A DNA stretch of 64,000 bases from JBOZRQ01 sp050789255 (GTDB lineage: Bacteria > Bacillota > Sulfobacillia > Symbiobacteriales > Symbiobacteriaceae): positions 62,001-126,000 of the forward strand of contig JBOZRQ010000020.1 of assembly GCA_050789255.1 (NCBI GenBank), in the 5' to 3' direction. Of the stretch, positions 22,699 through 29,566 are shown piece by piece. The position numbers and the translations under genes were made by a program. The notes under the pieces are model-generated. The model ran no database searches. It saw only the letters and a list, made by a program, of their open reading frames with translations, and was not told the origin of the DNA. Each line of letters opens with the position of its first letter. Within the stretch, counting starts at the first letter, position 1.

Positions 22699-23669
22699 CA
22701 TTCGCCTCCGGGCTTCTCGTCCCCGAAGGGCTTGTACACCTGGTCGTAATAGGCTTCGGGCTTCTTCTCACGCTGAAGGAAGACAGTGGACTTTGCGGCG
22801 TCTCCCTTTTTGGCGCCGGTCCGTCCTGGTCGCTGCTTGTGCGCTGCACCTTCACGCTGCGCCTTAGCCTCTCGCTCAGTCTCGGCGGCCAGATCAGCCT
22901 TCCAGGCATCGACAGTGACGACTCCTTTGGCGGCTAGATTCGAGAGGTAGCCGACCGCCCAGGTGGGGGCGTGCTTGACTCGCCCAGCTCGCACCTCGTC
23001 TCGGGCGTGCTGAAGGACTGCAACAATCAGCCGTGCCTCGAATCCGGCCTGTTCAAACCTGGCGAGAGCGTCATAGATGTCCGGCTTTGGACCGACGACG
23101 AACAGATCCTGAAAGGCGAGGGGCCACTTGTCCCTGTGCTCCTCTTTCACGTCGAGCATGGAATCTCGCTCCCCTTCTTCCTCTTCTTCAATGGTGTTAC
23201 TTGAAGATGAAAATGAAATTGAAAAGCTATCGGTAGCCTTTGGCTGTTCGGTGGCTGAGCCATTAGCTGAGCCATTAGCTGAGCCATTAGCGGTTTCCCT
23301 TGACTCATCAGGTCGCTTTTGCTTGTCCCACCTGGCCTTGGCGCCCTTTGAGCCTGATTCAGAGCGCTCCTTCTTGTGCTCTTCCTGCTTCCGTCGCTCG
23401 AATTCGAGCCGGGGATGAATCAAACGTGATGGTTCATGTGGTGACTCGGCGAAGCACGGCCTAATGGTCGTCCATAGCTCAGCCATAGCTGAGTTACTCT
23501 CGCCGCAGATCCGAGCGATCCTGGACATGTCTGACGGGATTGATCCCTGTCGCCAGCACACACACATGAGCTTCACGTAGCAGCCAACTTCCTGGTTGGT
23601 CATCGCCATCACGTTCTCGTCGGCAAGGAAGTCGGCGGGGTAGAACAGGAATGCTGGACTGTACTTCAT
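22698..23669 (-). CDS. Phage replication initiator, DUF1376 (YdaU) family, 323 aa
   Basis: ATG 23669 (MKYSPAFLFYPADFLADENV) has AGAGGGCG upstream; the long frame above it is shadow. Residues 1-105 are the DUF1376 winged helix (MAMTNQEVGCYVKLMCVCWRQGSIPSDMSRIARICG). A linker follows with ANGS repeats, a serine run and an acidic EEEEEGE run. The C-terminal part (IYDALARFEQAGFEARLIVAVLQHARDEVRAGRVKHAPTWAVGYL) resembles the DnaD-like helper end of replisome organisers. It likely opens the phage origin and recruits host helicase. Confidence 0.82.
   Translation of the reverse strand: MKYSPAFLFYPADFLADENVMAMTNQEVGCYVKLMCVCWRQGSIPSDMSRIARICGESNSAMAELWTTIRPCFAESPHEPSRLIHPRLEFERRKQEEHKKERSESGSKGAKARWDKQKRPDESRETANGSANGSANGSATEQPKATDSFSISFSSSSNTIEEEEEGERDSMLDVKEEHRDKWPLAFQDLFVVGPKPDIYDALARFEQAGFEARLIVAVLQHARDEVRAGRVKHAPTWAVGYLSNLAAKGVVTVDAWKADLAAETEREAKAQREGAAHKQRPGRTGAKKGDAAKSTVFLQREKKPEAYYDQVYKPFGDEKPGGE
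23254..23293. repeat. 12-bp tandem repeat, about 3.3 copies, inside initiator linker
   Basis: GCTGAGCCATTA is repeated back to back in the codons for the ANGSANGSANGSA linker. It sits in a codon-phase, disorder-promoting region, so unit gain or loss would only change linker length. Phage origins sometimes hold iterons inside the initiator gene, and this is a possible but short candidate. Confidence 0.75.
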
Positions 23670-24103
23670 GACGTCGCCCTCTTGAAACCCCGTTTGCTGT
23701 GCCGTCCACACAAGTGCGGCTGCGGCGGATCCCCTCGCTCCAGAAACCCCACCGAGATGCCGAAGAGATCGCTGAGTTCCATCCGGAAGAATGGCCTCGG
23801 CATGTACTCGCCCCGCTCCATGGCCTCCCAGTCGGCCTCGGTGATGCCGATGTAGTAGAGCCATCCCTGGAACTGCTCCTCGGTGAGGAACAGGCCCAAC
23901 TCCATCCGTAGCAGGTGGAGCCGGGGACCCATTCCGAACTCGGTGTACCAGCGCCGTTCCTTGGCCTCCATGCCGGACCACCGGCCCTGAAACATCTGCC
24001 GGAGGCGGGCCAGTGTCACTTCATCGATCTGCACGAAGTCCCGGCGGTCGGGCATCATCGTCGGGTACAGGACCACTGCAACCACCCCCGATGCTGCATA
24101 CAT
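23666..24103 (-). CDS. HTH-like phage protein, 145 aa
   Basis: Start is uncertain: ATG 24103 has only a weak site (GGGCAG), while GTG 24076 has GGGGGTGG. The body has VQIDEVTLARLRQMFQGRWSGMEAKERRWY and LGLFLTEEQFQGWLYYIGITEADWEAMERGEYMPRPFFRMELSDLFGISVGFLERG. The second half looks like an XRE/plasmid-antitoxin type HTH, with a SDLFGIS-GFLERG ending. Overlaps the initiator start by 4 bases, so probably co-regulated with it. Confidence 0.55.
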   Translation of the reverse strand: MYAASGVVAVVLYPTMMPDRRDFVQIDEVTLARLRQMFQGRWSGMEAKERRWYTEFGMGPRLHLLRMELGLFLTEEQFQGWLYYIGITEADWEAMERGEYMPRPFFRMELSDLFGISVGFLERGDPPQPHLCGRHSKRGFKRATS

Positions 24104-24110
24104 GGTTGGA

Positions 24111-24362
24111 CTATCTGCCCATCTTGCGGGGCCGTGTATTCTCTCCGCACCACCAGGGACGGAGGTAGTACCGCCAGGCGAACCCAGAGGAGAACATGAC
24201 CAGGAAGGGCACCGCTCCCCACTTCCAGAGAGCGTATATCCCCAGACCGAACCAGAGGAACGCATTCAGGTACTCCATGAACGGGGAGGCCAGGAAGCGT
24301 ATCAGGGGCGGGGTCCGCCGGCGCCGTGGCGGGTTCAGCTCCGGTCTTGTCCGCGGGATCAT
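24111..24362 (-). CDS. Small phage membrane protein, 83 aa
   Basis: ATG 24362 (MIPRTRPELNPPRRRR), with a GGCAGGTGG-type site. A basic N-terminal stretch, then two probable spans (MEYLNAFLWFGLGIYALW and AVPFLVMFSSGFAWRYYL), ending in a basic tail. Positive-inside rule puts both ends in the cytoplasm. Role unknown. Confidence 0.6.
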   Translation of the reverse strand: MIPRTRPELNPPRRRRTPPLIRFLASPFMEYLNAFLWFGLGIYALWKWGAVPFLVMFSSGFAWRYYLRPWWCGENTRPRKMGR

Positions 24363-24393
24363 GACGGCTACCACCTGCCTTACACCTCCGGGT

Positions 24394-24813
24394 TTAGATC
24401 TTCAGAGGCGGCCGGTCAGGGATGTCTGTGGGTTGCTCACCGTGGGGCAAGATGCGGATCTCCATGCCACCATGCTGGTCCCAGTTCTTGGTGAGGGCAT
24501 CCTGAATCTCCATGGCCTCTGACCTATTGGGGCAGCCGGCAGAGAACTGCCAGAACCCCGGCTCCGCCTTGCCCTCCTGGTCTACCGTCGCATCTACCCA
24601 GACCCAGACGTTCCACCGGGTGAGGGCCAACACCAGCGGATCCAGGGGTCTGCGGAACATCTTCTCAGGAAGGGCGTTATCCAGCAGGTCCAACACCGCC
24701 CCGAGGTTCACCAACCCGCCCCCGTCGTCAGGGACCAGAAGTCCGTCGACGCCGGAAGAGAACCGGGGCAGAGCCCGAAGCAGGCTCTTCACGTACTCAC
24801 GGTCGATTGCCAT
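24394..24813 (-). CDS. Phage hypothetical protein, 139 aa
   Basis: ATG 24813 with GGAGGTGTAGCA directly upstream. Sequence MAIDREYVKSLLRALPRFSSGVDGLL, then LALTRWNVWVWVDATVDQEGKAEPGFWQFSAGCPNRSEAMEIQDALTKNW. An alpha/beta small fold with a tryptophan-rich sheet. No family recognised. It stands alone after a long hairpin. Confidence 0.6.
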   Translation of the reverse strand: MAIDREYVKSLLRALPRFSSGVDGLLVPDDGGGLVNLGAVLDLLDNALPEKMFRRPLDPLVLALTRWNVWVWVDATVDQEGKAEPGFWQFSAGCPNRSEAMEIQDALTKNWDQHGGMEIRILPHGEQPTDIPDRPPLKI

Positions 24814-24854
24814 TGCTACACCTCCCTAGGTAGTCCAGGGCTCTGTTCGGCACC

Positions 24855-24911
24855 CCAGGAGTAGAAGGGGGAAATCCCCTCGTTGGTGAGTACGAGGGCT
24901 TCTCCTCCTGG
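24855..24911 (-). terminator. Long stem-loop after the 24948 gene
   Basis: Arms CCAGGAGTAGAAG (855-867) and CTTCTCCTCCTGG (899-911) pair with one mismatch; an inner CCTCGT/ACGAGG stem is also present. It lies in the 134-base spacer after the stop at 24948, so it probably ends that transcript, although no U-rich tail is present. Confidence 0.5.
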
Positions 24912-24947
24912 AGTGCTCAACAGGGCCCTGCAGCCCTGTGAGTGGTC

Positions 24948-25214
24948 TTAGCGGGCAAAGACGTGAAACATGTACTGCCCGCCCATCTGCTTCACGGTAC
25001 CCAGGAACGTCGACTTGTCTGCCCATGTCGGGGCGTCGTGCCCGGTGCCGACGATCTCGACCATCCGGGGCACCTGCGGAGCGGAGGGGTCAACCAGGGC
25101 GTAGACCACGATAGTTCCGGCCTGCTCCTCAGTGGACAAGAAGGTGGCTCCCTGCGGTACCAGCAGGGTCTGGACGTCGGTAGGTAGCAGCGGGTACTTC
25201 CAGACGGTCTTCAT
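24948..25214 (-). CDS. DUF7352-type phage protein, 88 aa
   Basis: ATG 25214 (MKTVWKYPLLPTDVQTLLVP) has AAGGAGGGGCCGACC before it. The pattern W-K-Y-x-L-x-x-x-D-x-Q-x-x-x-V-P-x-G-A, then VVYALVDPSAPQVPRMVEIVGTGHDAP, is a very common small phage protein of beta structure. Its function is unknown. It directly follows spoVS and starts within 14 bases of that gene's end. Confidence 0.75.
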   Translation of the reverse strand: MKTVWKYPLLPTDVQTLLVPQGATFLSTEEQAGTIVVYALVDPSAPQVPRMVEIVGTGHDAPTWADKSTFLGTVKQMGGQYMFHVFAR

Positions 25215-25227
25215 GGTCGGCCCCTCC

Positions 25228-25506
25228 TTAGCGAGGCTCACAGATCAGCTTCATGGCCGTGCGCTCTTCCCCATCAATTCGCAGGTCCGTGAAGGCCGGG
25301 ATGCAGATGAGGTCGATACCGTTGGGGGAAACGTAGCCCCTCGCGATGGCGACGGCCTTCACTCCTTGATTCAATGCCCCGGCGCCAATGCATTGCAGTT
25401 CGGCGGCGCCACGTTCACGGAGGCACCCGGCAAGAGCGCCGGCGACAGCGTTGGGGCTGGACTTGGCAGAAACCTTGAGGACCTCGACTGCCTTGGTAGA
25501 ATCCAT
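25228..25506 (-). CDS. spoVS: Stage V sporulation protein S homologue
   Basis: 92 aa, close to the usual 86. Almost the whole protein is the SpoVS (Alba-like) pattern: VEVLKVSAKSSPNAVAGALA, LRERGAAELQCIGAGALNQ, VKAVAIARGYVSPNGIDLIC, IPAFTDLRIDGEERTA and MKLICEPR. In Bacillus, SpoVS affects spore coat assembly and cell division control and acts as a nucleic-acid-binding protein (family knowledge). AAGGGG precedes the ATG. Carried here by the prophage, close to a CodY-like gene; it could alter host sporulation timing. Confidence 0.95.
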   Translation of the reverse strand: MDSTKAVEVLKVSAKSSPNAVAGALAGCLRERGAAELQCIGAGALNQGVKAVAIARGYVSPNGIDLICIPAFTDLRIDGEERTAMKLICEPR

Positions 25507-25541
25507 GGATGGGTATCCCCTTTCTAGGTGTAGTGCAGAAG

Positions 25542-25688
25542 TTATCGCTTGCGCTTCTTGCTCTTGGTCTGCCGGGCCTTATGGTTCTTTGGGCGTTGCC
25601 GATCTTGCGGCTGTACCTGGGACGTCAGCTCTGGGAACGCTTGCCCGAAGGTCAGCCCCAAGGCTGCGGCTGCGATGAGTCTCTTCAT
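25542..25688 (-). CDS. Small secreted or membrane peptide, 48 aa
   Basis: ATG 25688 (MKRLIAAAALGLTFGQAFPE) begins a short signal-like segment. The tail is very basic (RQRPKNHKARQTKSKKRKR). The ribosome site is weak, so the call is modest. It could be an exported cationic peptide, or not translated. Confidence 0.4.
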   Translation of the reverse strand: MKRLIAAAALGLTFGQAFPELTSQVQPQDRQRPKNHKARQTKSKKRKR

Positions 25689-26128
25689 GGTTGATGCGGA
25701 TCGAGGACCAAGCGAAGGTAACACCGGGCGTATCATCTCCTCTCGGGGTTCGTCCCCGGAACTCCCGCAACAGACTCCAGCATGACGCTCGAGCCCATGA
25801 GGGAGGTCCGTGGTCGCCCCCTAACCACGAAGGGGCGACCATGGCGCCGCCGGCGGGCGGCCTACGTCAGGGTGATCTGTTCCACTTCACTGAGAGAACC
25901 GAGACGACATCGCTTCATGGACTTCACCTGTCCCTTCTGTGCGGGCGGCCCCGGTAGAGGCGGAGCCCCTGCGCTTGTTGGCAGCCGGTTCGATGGCCCG
26001 GCCAACCAGACTGTTCACACCCGGCCTGGACCCATGTGCCCTGCCATGGGCTGCTCTTAGTGCAAGGAGGTCGTCCTTTGGTGGTGGGTTAGGCCCCCAC
26101 CAGACCAGCTCCGTGAAGTGGTAGCGCT
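25689..26128. other. 440-base spacer with terminator-like hairpin and two tiny frames
   Basis: A perfect 10-bp hairpin TGGTCGCCCC (25811-25820) with GGGGCGACCA (25832-25841) is present. Two short minus-strand frames exist: GTG 26018 to 25887 (43 aa, MNSLVGRAIEPAANKRRG start, weak ribosome site) and ATG 25918 to 25862 (18 aa, MKRCRLGSLSEVEQITLT, with AGGTGA five bases before ATG). I cannot show that either is expressed. Confidence 0.45.
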
Positions 26129-26476
26129 CTAGCCTCCGCTCTCCTGGGTGGTCGCCGCTGGTGCTTCAGTCGGAGCAGGGAACGGGTCCGGGGCGAAGAG
26201 CTTGTCCTGCCAGGTGCACTGCTCGTAGTTGGTACGGCAGTGCTCGCAGTTGTGTCCTACGACCACGGCTGTGACGGCACCAGGGTACTCGCTGCCGAGA
26301 GCGTCGCCCAGTTGTTCACCGCACCGGGCGCAGTTGTAGTACCCGAAGCAGTAGGTCTGAATCCGGCTGTGCCCGATAAGCGAGCACACAACCTTGTTGC
26401 GCTGCTCGTCGTCCATCGGTCCAAGGACCGCAAGTTTGGCGAGTAGCTCGTCTGGAGTCATTTCCGTGGTTGCCAT
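26129..26476 (-). CDS. Zinc-ribbon phage protein, 115 aa
   Basis: ATG 26476 (MATTEMTPDELLAKL), overlapping the end of the previous gene region. It contains CSLIGHSRIQTYCFGYYNCARCGEQLGD, a C-x2-H...C-x2-C type ribbon common in phage proteins (a CxxGHS...CxYCxxC relative). A second cluster follows (NCEHCRTNYEQC), then a proline-rich end. Probably binds zinc; role unknown. Confidence 0.65.
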   Translation of the reverse strand: MATTEMTPDELLAKLAVLGPMDDEQRNKVVCSLIGHSRIQTYCFGYYNCARCGEQLGDALGSEYPGAVTAVVVGHNCEHCRTNYEQCTWQDKLFAPDPFPAPTEAPAATTQESGG

Positions 26477-26477
26477 G

Positions 26478-26735
26478 CTAGGCCACCGCCGCCGTCTCGG
26501 GTTCCGGGAGTAGCCGGAAGGTGACGGTCCCAGGAGCGGTGCGGTCCGTGTACACCCCTGCGTCCACGCTCGTGGTGTGGAGGTACCGAGTCCACCCATT
26601 GGCGTGCATCACCTTGATCGCTAGGTCGGTCTTCTTCTCGACGTAGACCTCCTGGGTGGTGTGGACGTGCTCTCCCCGGATCTCCAGTTGGGCCAGGGTG
26701 TCGGGCTTGACGGAACGGTGAAGGATTACGGGCAT
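26478..26735 (-). CDS. Phage hypothetical protein, 85 aa, beta-rich
   Basis: ATG 26735 (MPVILHRSVKPDTLAQLEI) has AAAGGGGGAGAGTTA upstream. The sequence alternates short strands (EVYVEKKTDLAIKVMHANGWTRYLHTTSV, TVTFRLLPEPE). No family recognised. An inverted repeat 56-86 bases upstream may control it. Confidence 0.6.
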   Translation of the reverse strand: MPVILHRSVKPDTLAQLEIRGEHVHTTQEVYVEKKTDLAIKVMHANGWTRYLHTTSVDAGVYTDRTAPGTVTFRLLPEPETAAVA

Positions 26736-26790
26736 TAACTCTCCCCCTTTGCGGTATGTACGGTCCCAGGGTTCTCCGGGACTTGTCAGG

Positions 26791-26821
26791 CGGTAATACA
26801 ACCATGTACGCAGTATTACCG
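26791..26821. promoter_or_regulatory. Inverted repeat CGGTAATAC-N13-GTATTACCG
   Basis: Perfect 9-bp arms at 26791-26799 and 26813-26821 in the upstream region of the 26478-26735 gene. The arms are A/T rich at their tips with a 13-base spacer, more like a protein-binding operator than a terminator, since no T run follows on either strand. The regulator is unknown. Confidence 0.45.
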
Positions 26822-26881
26822 TCTGAGCAGGCCCGGAGGTTGGTAGGCTCTGCTCACCACCACAAGCTGGTGGTCTACGAT

Positions 26882-26911
26882 CCCCGGCCCATATTAGGGG
26901 CCTGGCCGGGG
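26882..26911 (-). terminator. Hairpin after CodY-like gene
   Basis: CCCCGGCC (882-889) pairs with GGCCGGGG (904-911), 5 bases after the CodY-like stop. There is no clear T tract, so the strength of termination is uncertain. Confidence 0.5.
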
Positions 26912-26915
26912 AGAA

Positions 26916-27326
26916 TCAGGCAGCCGGCAGGCGGGTCTTCAGCGCGGGCACCAGGAACCTTACGTAGGTCCCCTTCATGCCCATGGAACGAGCCTCGATA
27001 ACGCCGGCGCTCTCCAGCTTACGAAGGGCGTTTACGATCACCGATCTGGAGATGTCCATCTGGTCAGCCACGTCACCTGCGATCAGATGGACTTTGTCCT
27101 CCTTCGTGCGGAGGGCGACTTCGATCATGGCCTGAAGCTCGGAGTAGCTCAGCGAATCCACCGCCGTCTTGACACGGGCGTCGATGGCCGTCTGCCGGGC
27201 CTTCTCCTCTGCCTCCAGGTGCTCCAGCATGGCACCGAGGATCTCCTGGGTCTTACGGGTGCTCAGATTGCCCTCGTCGGCCAACCCCTTGGCCTCCCGG
27301 ACCTGTTCGAGCAAGGTGTGCTTCAT
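26916..27326 (-). CDS. CodY DNA-binding domain without the GAF sensor, 136 aa
   Basis: Residues 55-128 match the C-terminal half of CodY: VDSLSYSELQAMIEVAL, then HLIAGDVADQMDISR, SVIVNALRKLESAGVIE and ARSMGMKGTYVRFL. In full CodY (about 260 aa) the first 150 residues form a GAF domain that senses branched-chain amino acids; here they are replaced by a short helical region (LLEQVREAKGLADEGN, LGAMLEHLEAEEKARQ). CodY represses stationary-phase genes. A sensor-less version would be expected to bind CodY sites or interfere at them regardless of nutrients (inference). Followed by a hairpin, so it ends its transcript. Confidence 0.9.
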   Translation of the reverse strand: MKHTLLEQVREAKGLADEGNLSTRKTQEILGAMLEHLEAEEKARQTAIDARVKTAVDSLSYSELQAMIEVALRTKEDKVHLIAGDVADQMDISRSVIVNALRKLESAGVIEARSMGMKGTYVRFLVPALKTRLPAA

Positions 27327-27354
27327 GGTCTCTGTCTCCTCCGTTTCTGTATGG

Positions 27355-27558
27355 CTAGTCGTAACGGGTCTTGATGGGTGTGATCTCGACCTTCCATCGG
27401 TCGGTCAGTTGGAACAGTCGGACCTTCACCACTCGGTCACACGTGCGGTTCGGGCAACGCCGGTAGGTGGTCACCTTGGACTCTCGGGAGAACTTGCGGG
27501 TGCCACCTATCCCCTGACCGCAGTGAGGGCAGGTGCCTTTCCACGCCGCTGTGATCAC
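27355..27558 (-). CDS. Ogr/Delta-like zinc finger protein, 67 aa
   Basis: CPHCGQGIGGTRKFSRESKVTTYRRCPNRTCDRVVKVRLFQL has two C-x(2,4)-C pairs about 20 residues apart, with a T-Y-R-x-C-x-N-x-x-C centre. This is the layout of Ogr/Delta-type transcription activators of P2-like phages, but those families are larger and sequence similarity is only in the cysteine frame. Could equally be a simple zinc ribbon. Located just upstream of the CodY-like gene. Confidence 0.55.
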   Translation of the reverse strand: MITAAWKGTCPHCGQGIGGTRKFSRESKVTTYRRCPNRTCDRVVKVRLFQLTDRWKVEITPIKTRYD

Positions 27559-27578
27559 CTGCCCTCACCTCCTCGTCG

Positions 27579-27821
27579 CTACCTAAGCCGTTTGATCCCG
27601 CCGGCGATGTCCAGCTTCCACCGACTTACCAGGTTACCGGACATGTCGTAGACATCGATCTCACCGGCACAGGCTCCCCACACCCACTGGCAGTGCCGGG
27701 CGGCCATCCAGTGGCGATCATCCAGAGAGGTGATAGGGGCGTACTGGATGTCTCTGGGGTGGAGCCATACGCAAATGTGCTGGGGATCTTTGTGGTGGTG
27801 CTTTTCCCAGGGTTCGGTCAT
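27579..27821 (-). CDS. Small phage protein, 80 aa, His/Trp-rich
   Basis: ATG 27821 (MTEPWEKHHHKDPQHICVWL) overlaps the upstream stop and has AAAGGGT upstream. It reads on as HPRDIQYAPITSLDDRHWMAARHCQWVWGACAGEIDVYDMSGNLVSRW. Single domain, beta-like, with several His and Cys that might bind metal. Not recognised. Confidence 0.55.
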   Translation of the reverse strand: MTEPWEKHHHKDPQHICVWLHPRDIQYAPITSLDDRHWMAARHCQWVWGACAGEIDVYDMSGNLVSRWKLDIAGGIKRLR

Positions 27822-28201
27822 GACCGTACCCTTTGGGGCCGCCGGCGTCGGCGTGGACGTTGGACCTTGAACACGCCTTCCCACTCCAGGAACTCAGTGA
27901 TGGTCGGAGCGAGTTTCAGCAGGCGGCGCACGGTCCGTCTGATATCCGGCCCATCAACCTGGAGTTGAGCCCTGAGGGCGCTGAGCGTTGGCTGCGGAGA
28001 CATCATGGCCTGGCCTACCAGTCGCGCCAGGTTTAGCAGTTCACCCTTGAGTCGGCCCGAGTCGTAGGCGGTCTGGATCTCGGCGACGATAGCCATTCGG
28101 GCGGTCCGAGGGAAGTCTGGCGTCTGCTCGATCCAGATGCCGTGCCCCTTGCGGATCTGCTCGTTCGTGTAGTACCGTGGCCGCTTCTTTCCCATCTCCA
28201 T
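27818..28201 (-). CDS. Phage hypothetical protein, 127 aa, basic C-terminus
   Basis: ATG 28201 (MEMGKKRPRYYTNEQIRKG) is taken; an ATG two codons later is possible. Helical body (ARMAIVAEIQTAYDSGRLKGELLNLARLVGQAM, LLKLAPTITEFLEWEGVF) and a run of arginines at the end (RPRRRRRPQRVRS). Not recognised; the tail could bind nucleic acid. Confidence 0.55.
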   Translation of the reverse strand: MEMGKKRPRYYTNEQIRKGHGIWIEQTPDFPRTARMAIVAEIQTAYDSGRLKGELLNLARLVGQAMMSPQPTLSALRAQLQVDGPDIRRTVRRLLKLAPTITEFLEWEGVFKVQRPRRRRRPQRVRS

Positions 28202-28436
28202 GGCCACCGCCAAATGAAATACCACCCTTCTTGACAGATTGGGTGGTGTACGGGTAGGCTCTTGGTAAGAGCTCCCGGTCACCATCACGCAAATGACCAG
28301 GGGTCCATCTCGGAGGCGCCTCCTAACCGTTCGCACCGGTTGTGGGGCGCTGCTCTTTTTGTTTAAGGCTCTGCTTATCTACAGGGGATTTGTATATGTA
28401 CCGTGAATCTTCGCATCTAGGGAAGGGGGTGATGCT

Positions 28437-28670
28437 GTGAAACTTGGTCTGAGCACGGAGGAGATACGAGCGGCGTACACCGAGCATTCTGAAGCCGTCT
28501 ACGAGCAGGTGGAGTTGCTCAAGGATCGACCGGCCGAGGAGGCACTGTGGGAGGCCATCGGGATCGCCCTTGGTGGGTCTTGCTCTTTCGCTGAGCGTCT
28601 GATCGAAGAGAACAACCGCCGGCTTGAAGAGCAACTCCGCTCGCTCGGTCTCCTTCCACCAGGCTCCTAG
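28437..28670 (+). CDS. Small helical protein on the opposite strand, 77 aa
   Basis: GTG 28437 has AAGGGGGTGATGCT upstream. One of the few plus-strand genes of the prophage. KLGLSTEEIRAAYTEHSEAVYEQVELLKDRPAEEALWEAIGIALGG is two helices; the rest is charged. Its last 4 bases overlap the end of the convergent minus gene. Preceded by 236 bases without genes that hold a TACCACCC/GGGTGGTG stem-loop at about 28219-28249. Confidence 0.6.
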   Translation: MKLGLSTEEIRAAYTEHSEAVYEQVELLKDRPAEEALWEAIGIALGGSCSFAERLIEENNRRLEEQLRSLGLLPPGS

Positions 28671-28900
28671 TCGCGTGCCCTTCCGCTTGTTCCGGCCTCC
28701 GTGCCACGGTGAAATGCGTCTATCTGCGATTGGCCGACACAATCCGATGTGACTTGCACCTCTCGGCTCAACGTAAGGATGGTCTCGGCATTCTGACGCA
28801 CCTGCTGGACGTATTCCGGTGCCGTACAGTCGGCGAGGGCTTCGTTTATCGATGCCAGGTGCTTGATCTGCTTCCGAAGGATCTCCTGGAGCTCCGACAT
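28667..28900 (-). CDS. Coiled-coil-like small protein, 77 aa
   Basis: ATG 28900 (MSELQEILRKQIKHLASIN) with GAGGTACGGGTGACC upstream. Helical throughout (EALADCTAPEYVQQVRQNAETILTLSREVQVTSDCV). It converges with the 28437-28670 plus gene, sharing 4 bases of the ends. Unknown role. Confidence 0.5.
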   Translation of the reverse strand: MSELQEILRKQIKHLASINEALADCTAPEYVQQVRQNAETILTLSREVQVTSDCVGQSQIDAFHRGTEAGTSGRARD

Positions 28901-29004
28901 GGTCACCCGTACCTCACCTCGATTCGTTCTTAGATGTGGCGCTCTCCACCCTGGCCGGTGGGGGGCGCCGCTCTTTATGTAGAGCTCCTTTTGTTTAGGG
29001 GGGC

Positions 29005-29274
29005 TTAATGTAGGTGGGCTCTGGTCTGGTGCTCGAAGATCCGCATGTACCCAACCGACCGGGCCTTGGGCTTGTGTTCAGCCAGGACTTGAACGTCCGG
29101 CTGGCCGTTTCTTACGGTCATGTACAGGAGCCGACCGCAGCGCTTACATACCCCTTTGGACTCGCCACCTTCTCGCAGGTCCGGCTGCCGGCGGTTGCAC
29201 AGCTCCCCTTCTCGTTCGGGGTGCGGGGCCGTGCACCGAACCTCTACCCAGCGCTTTGGATCACCCGCTGCCAT
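29005..29274 (-). CDS. Com-like zinc ribbon protein, 89 aa
   Basis: ATG 29274 (MAAGDPKRWVEVRCTAPHPE), preceded by GCAGGTGAAGCAC. The zinc ligands are in RCTAPHPEREGELCNRRQ and GVCKRCGRLLYM. The first pair has a wide 11-residue gap, so the ribbon is irregular. It overlaps the end of the XRE gene upstream by 14 bases, making it the second gene of the rightward-to-left early operon. Confidence 0.55.
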   Translation of the reverse strand: MAAGDPKRWVEVRCTAPHPEREGELCNRRQPDLREGGESKGVCKRCGRLLYMTVRNGQPDVQVLAEHKPKARSVGYMRIFEHQTRAHLH

Positions 29275-29566
29275 GTGCTTCACCTGCCGTTCCTGCGTCT
29301 GCTGGGCCCTCGGGGAACGTCTCCAGGCCGAGCTCAACTAGGATCGCATCCTTGATGTCCTGAGCTGTCTCGGCGCCGTAGTCGTAATCGGACTCCAGTT
29401 TGTGAATGGTGACGTGACTGACTCTCCGACCTATTCTGTTGCTTACTCTATCGGCCAGGCCACGAAGCGTTAGGTCCTTCTTCGTGCGCTGAACCACCAT
29501 TTGAATTCGCCGCTTATCAGTTCCATGTTCGATCACCAGACTCACCACCAACCAAGTTTGTGCCAT
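29261..29566 (-). CDS. XRE-type regulator, candidate Cro/repressor partner, 101 aa
   Basis: ATG 29566 (MAQTWLVVSLVIEHGTDKRR). The HTH is at about 25-65 (MVVQRTKKDLTLRGLADRVSNRIGRRVSHVTIHKLES), followed by AETAQDIKDAILVELGLETF, which matches XRE-like phage regulators. The first operator-like repeat overlaps the start codon and a second covers the promoter -10, so the gene is probably self-controlled. It is the first gene of the early operon, in the place of Cro. Confidence 0.72.
   Translation of the reverse strand: MAQTWLVVSLVIEHGTDKRRIQMVVQRTKKDLTLRGLADRVSNRIGRRVSHVTIHKLESDYDYGAETAQDIKDAILVELGLETFPEGPADAGTAGEAHGSG

Noticed and set aside
23254..23293. Possible CRISPR array
   Set aside because: The repeats are adjacent 12-bp units with no spacers, inside a coding region.
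28231..28259. TTGACA as a plus-strand promoter for the 28437 gene
   Set aside because: Good -35 match, but the sequence 16-18 bases on (GTAGGC region) is not a -10 box.
28323..28742. 139-codon minus frame
   Set aside because: It covers the plus-strand 28437-28670 gene, which has a strong ribosome site and protein-like sequence; the minus frame has neither.
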